Source: Oceanospirillaceae bacterium (GTDB lineage Bacteria; Pseudomonadota; Gammaproteobacteria; Pseudomonadales; Balneatricaceae). Taken from it: a DNA stretch of 7,543 nt. Within the stretch, counting starts at the first letter, position 1; each line of letters begins with the position of its first letter. The position numbers were made by a program, and so were the translations under genes. Location: the NCBI GenBank assembly GCA_003521845.1, contig DPHB01000010.1:1-7543 (forward strand), given 5' to 3'. This document shows, one piece after another, positions 6,609 to 7,543 of this stretch. The notes under the pieces were generated by a model. That model worked only from the letters and a program-made list of their open reading frames with translations. It was not told the origin of the DNA and made no database searches.

Positions 6609-7003
6609 GTACAAGTCGAGTGGGCGACCAGTATTGATGCGCTGTCTTGCTGGCCTTGTTCGATAGATATTTCACAAATCGCCAAGCGTTTGCCCAGTTT
6701 TAGTAAGCTACCACGTGCGTACATGGGTACACCGGCTTCCGGCTTGCGTAAAAAATTAATATTCAGATTGGTGGTTACGGCCAATGCTTCGGGACCCAGT
6801 TTATTTAGAATAGTGCCGTAGGCTGTGACATCAGCCAAAGCCATCATAGTAGGGCCAGAAATAGTATTGCCAGGGCGTAAATGAGAGTCGTCTGGTTGTA
6901 GGGCAAAGATCACTTCTGTAGCGGTGACATCGTGCACTACCCCTACCTTTTCTATTTGTGGGAAGTGCTCTTGTAGAAAAGCGTTTAAGGCAATTTTGTT
7001 CAT
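6584..7003 (-). CDS. PaaI-type hotdog-fold acyl-CoA thioesterase
   Basis: The 139-residue product is predicted to hydrolyse acyl-CoA thioesters. It looks like a single hotdog domain of the PaaI/YdiI type: RPGNTISGPTMMALADVTAY at 43-62 forms the central helix with the usual acidic residue (Asp58). LAVTTNLNINFLRKPEAG (74-91) is the typical following strand pair, and the C-terminal strands include ARGSLLKLGKRLAICEISI. The family often has His or Gly-Gly before the helix; here the sequence is Gly-Asn-Thr. The substrate cannot be told from sequence. I chose the ATG at 7003 because the product then starts like its relatives (MNKIALNAFLQEHFP). An in-frame ATG at 7039 would add 12 residues, and neither start has a strong ribosome-binding site. 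The gene converges on moeB and overlaps its last 25 nt. Confidence 0.82.
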   Translation of the reverse strand: MNKIALNAFLQEHFPQIEKVGVVHDVTATEVIFALQPDDSHLRPGNTISGPTMMALADVTAYGTILNKLGPEALAVTTNLNINFLRKPEAGVPMYARGSLLKLGKRLAICEISIEQGQQDSASILVAHSTCTYSIPPQT

Positions 7004-7092
7004 TTCTGGTACTCGTTTTTTAACGGCGCCCGGTAGCATATCATGACATTCGTTTTATTGTTTATTATTAATATGTTGTATAGACTTTACTG

Positions 7093-7123
7093 AGTTTAAA
7101 AAAAGCATCTTTTTTTAGAAACT
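7093..7123. repeat. A+T-only inverted repeat between the thioesterase gene and tRNA-Ser
   Basis: Arms AGTTT plus seven A (7093-7104) and seven T, a two-base bulge, and AAACT (7110-7123) flank the loop GCATC. All 12 stem pairs but two are A:T, so the hairpin is weak. It lies in an A+T-rich 175-bp stretch upstream of the thioesterase start that presumably also holds that gene's promoter. Its T-tracts could weakly terminate on either strand, but no gene obviously needs this. Confidence 0.35.
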
Positions 7124-7137
7124 TTAGCTCATAAGTA

Positions 7138-7165
7138 TTGACTCTGTTAGCAAATGGTTTAATAT
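7138..7165 (+). promoter_or_regulatory. sigma-70 promoter for the tRNA-Ser/tRNA-Lys pair
   Basis: TTGACT (7138-7143, 5 of 6 consensus) is followed after 16 bp by TAATAT (7160-7165, 4 of 6). The predicted start is about 7-8 bp upstream of the tRNA-Ser 5' end at 7179, a normal short leader for a tRNA unit. The exact -10 register is uncertain because the stretch is A+T rich. Confidence 0.55.
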
Positions 7166-7178
7166 ACGCCACCTCTGC

Positions 7179-7269
7179 GGAGGGGTGGCAGAGTGGTCGA
7201 ATGCAACGGTCTTGAAAACCGTCGTTGGCTAATACCCAACCGAGAGTTCGAATCTCTCCTCCTCCGCCA
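7179..7269 (+). tRNA. tRNA-Ser (UGA)
   Basis: This is a complete 91-nt type II tRNA with encoded CCA. The acceptor strand GGAGGGG pairs with CTCCTCC with one G-U pair. The anticodon arm ACGGT-CTTGAAA-ACCGT places anticodon TGA at 7213-7215, reading UCA and other UCN codons. A long variable arm lies between the anticodon and T arms, as serine tRNAs require. The T arm is GAGAG-TTCGAAT-CTCTC, and the discriminator base is G. It is the first of two tRNA genes and is spaced 61 nt from tRNA-Lys. Confidence 0.97.
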
Positions 7270-7330
7270 TTTTTTCCCTGCCAGGAAAAAGAGCAAGCCG
7301 CTAGGCTTGTAAAATACATAGCACGAATTT

Positions 7331-7406
7331 GGGTCGTTAGCTCAGTTGGTAGAGCAGTTGGCTTTTAACCAATTGGTCGGGCGTTCGAGTCGCCCACGAC
7401 CCACCA
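7331..7406 (+). tRNA. tRNA-Lys (UUU)
   Basis: This is a complete 76-nt tRNA with encoded CCA. The acceptor strand GGGTCGT pairs perfectly with ACGACCC. The D arm reads GCTCAGTTGGTAGAGC, and the anticodon loop CTTTTAA carries TTT at 7364-7366, reading AAA and AAG. The T arm is GGGCG-TTCGAGT-CGCCC, and the discriminator is A. It probably shares a transcript with tRNA-Ser and is followed by a strong terminator 10 nt later. Confidence 0.98.
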
Positions 7407-7416
7407 TATAAAACAG

Positions 7417-7447
7417 CCCCCGTGTCGTCAGACACGGGGGTTTTTTT
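7417..7447 (+). terminator. Rho-independent terminator of the tRNA-Ser/tRNA-Lys unit
   Basis: A perfect 10-bp stem CCCCCGTGTC / GACACGGGGG (7417-7426 and 7431-7440) closes the tetraloop GTCA and is followed by seven T (7441-7447). This is a textbook intrinsic terminator placed just after tRNA-Lys. Confidence 0.95.
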
Positions 7448-7494
7448 ATGAATTGGAAATATGTTTTTGGCGTGGTGGCATAGTGCTCTTGTCT

Positions 7495-7523
7495 TAAGCA
7501 TGACGGAGCGCTAAGCATGACGG
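7495..7523. repeat. 12-bp direct repeat near the right edge
   Basis: TAAGCATGACGG occurs at 7495-7506 and again at 7512-7523, separated by AGCGC, giving a 17-bp period. It lies past the tRNA terminator in a stretch (7448-7543) where I see no gene. The window ends 20 bp later, so whether more copies follow cannot be seen. Confidence 0.6.
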
Positions 7524-7543
7524 GACAGGCACTTTTGCTGCGC

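Noticed and set aside
7068..7319. Minus-strand 83-residue reading frame over tRNA-Ser
   Set aside because: It is the antisense of tRNA-Ser; the GGGGEIRTLGW...CIRPLCHPS stretch is a well-known false protein made by translating tRNA-Ser genes backwards.

Overview
The window looks like a chromosomal housekeeping segment from a gammaproteobacterium of the Pseudomonas/Cellvibrio/Spongiibacter type. The evidence is the gene order: hemA-prfA-prmC-moeB faces right, and a TPR lipoprotein gene plus lolB, followed by tRNA-Gln, faces left. This is the arrangement I recall for Pseudomonas aeruginosa PA4663-PA4669. The tRNA genes encode their own CCA ends, as is usual in this class. No mobile element, CRISPR array or foreign-looking gene was seen.

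Left part, minus strand (1-2370). A 227-bp divergent promoter region (2371-2597) separates the two gene sets. Leftward from it run a TPR-repeat outer-membrane lipoprotein and then lolB, the receptor that inserts lipoproteins into the outer membrane. The two overlap by 17 nt. About 155 bp beyond the lolB stop, the 5' part of a tRNA-Gln gene runs off the window edge. ispE, which usually lies between lolB and this tRNA, is not there. The gap instead holds a promoter with a perfect TTGACA box, pointing at the tRNA.

Centre, plus strand (2598-6608). hemA (glutamyl-tRNA reductase, first committed step of tetrapyrrole synthesis), prfA (release factor 1), prmC (methylates the GGQ glutamine of release factors) and moeB (activates MoaD for molybdopterin synthesis) form a tight run with gaps of 2, 5 and 56 nt. 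PrmC acts on the product of the gene just upstream. A recognisable sigma-70 promoter precedes hemA.

Right part (6584-7543). A PaaI-type hotdog thioesterase gene on the minus strand converges on moeB and overlaps its end by 25 nt. Then come tRNA-Ser(UGA) and tRNA-Lys(UUU) on the plus strand, followed by a perfect 10-bp stem-loop terminator. The last 50 bases hold a 12-bp direct repeat cut near the window edge.

Most of the window is ordinary. The points worth a second look are the empty ispE slot, a HemA lacking the cysteine equivalent to enterobacterial Cys170, the hemA leader without a clear ribosome-binding site, the moeB/thioesterase overlap, and the terminal direct repeat.
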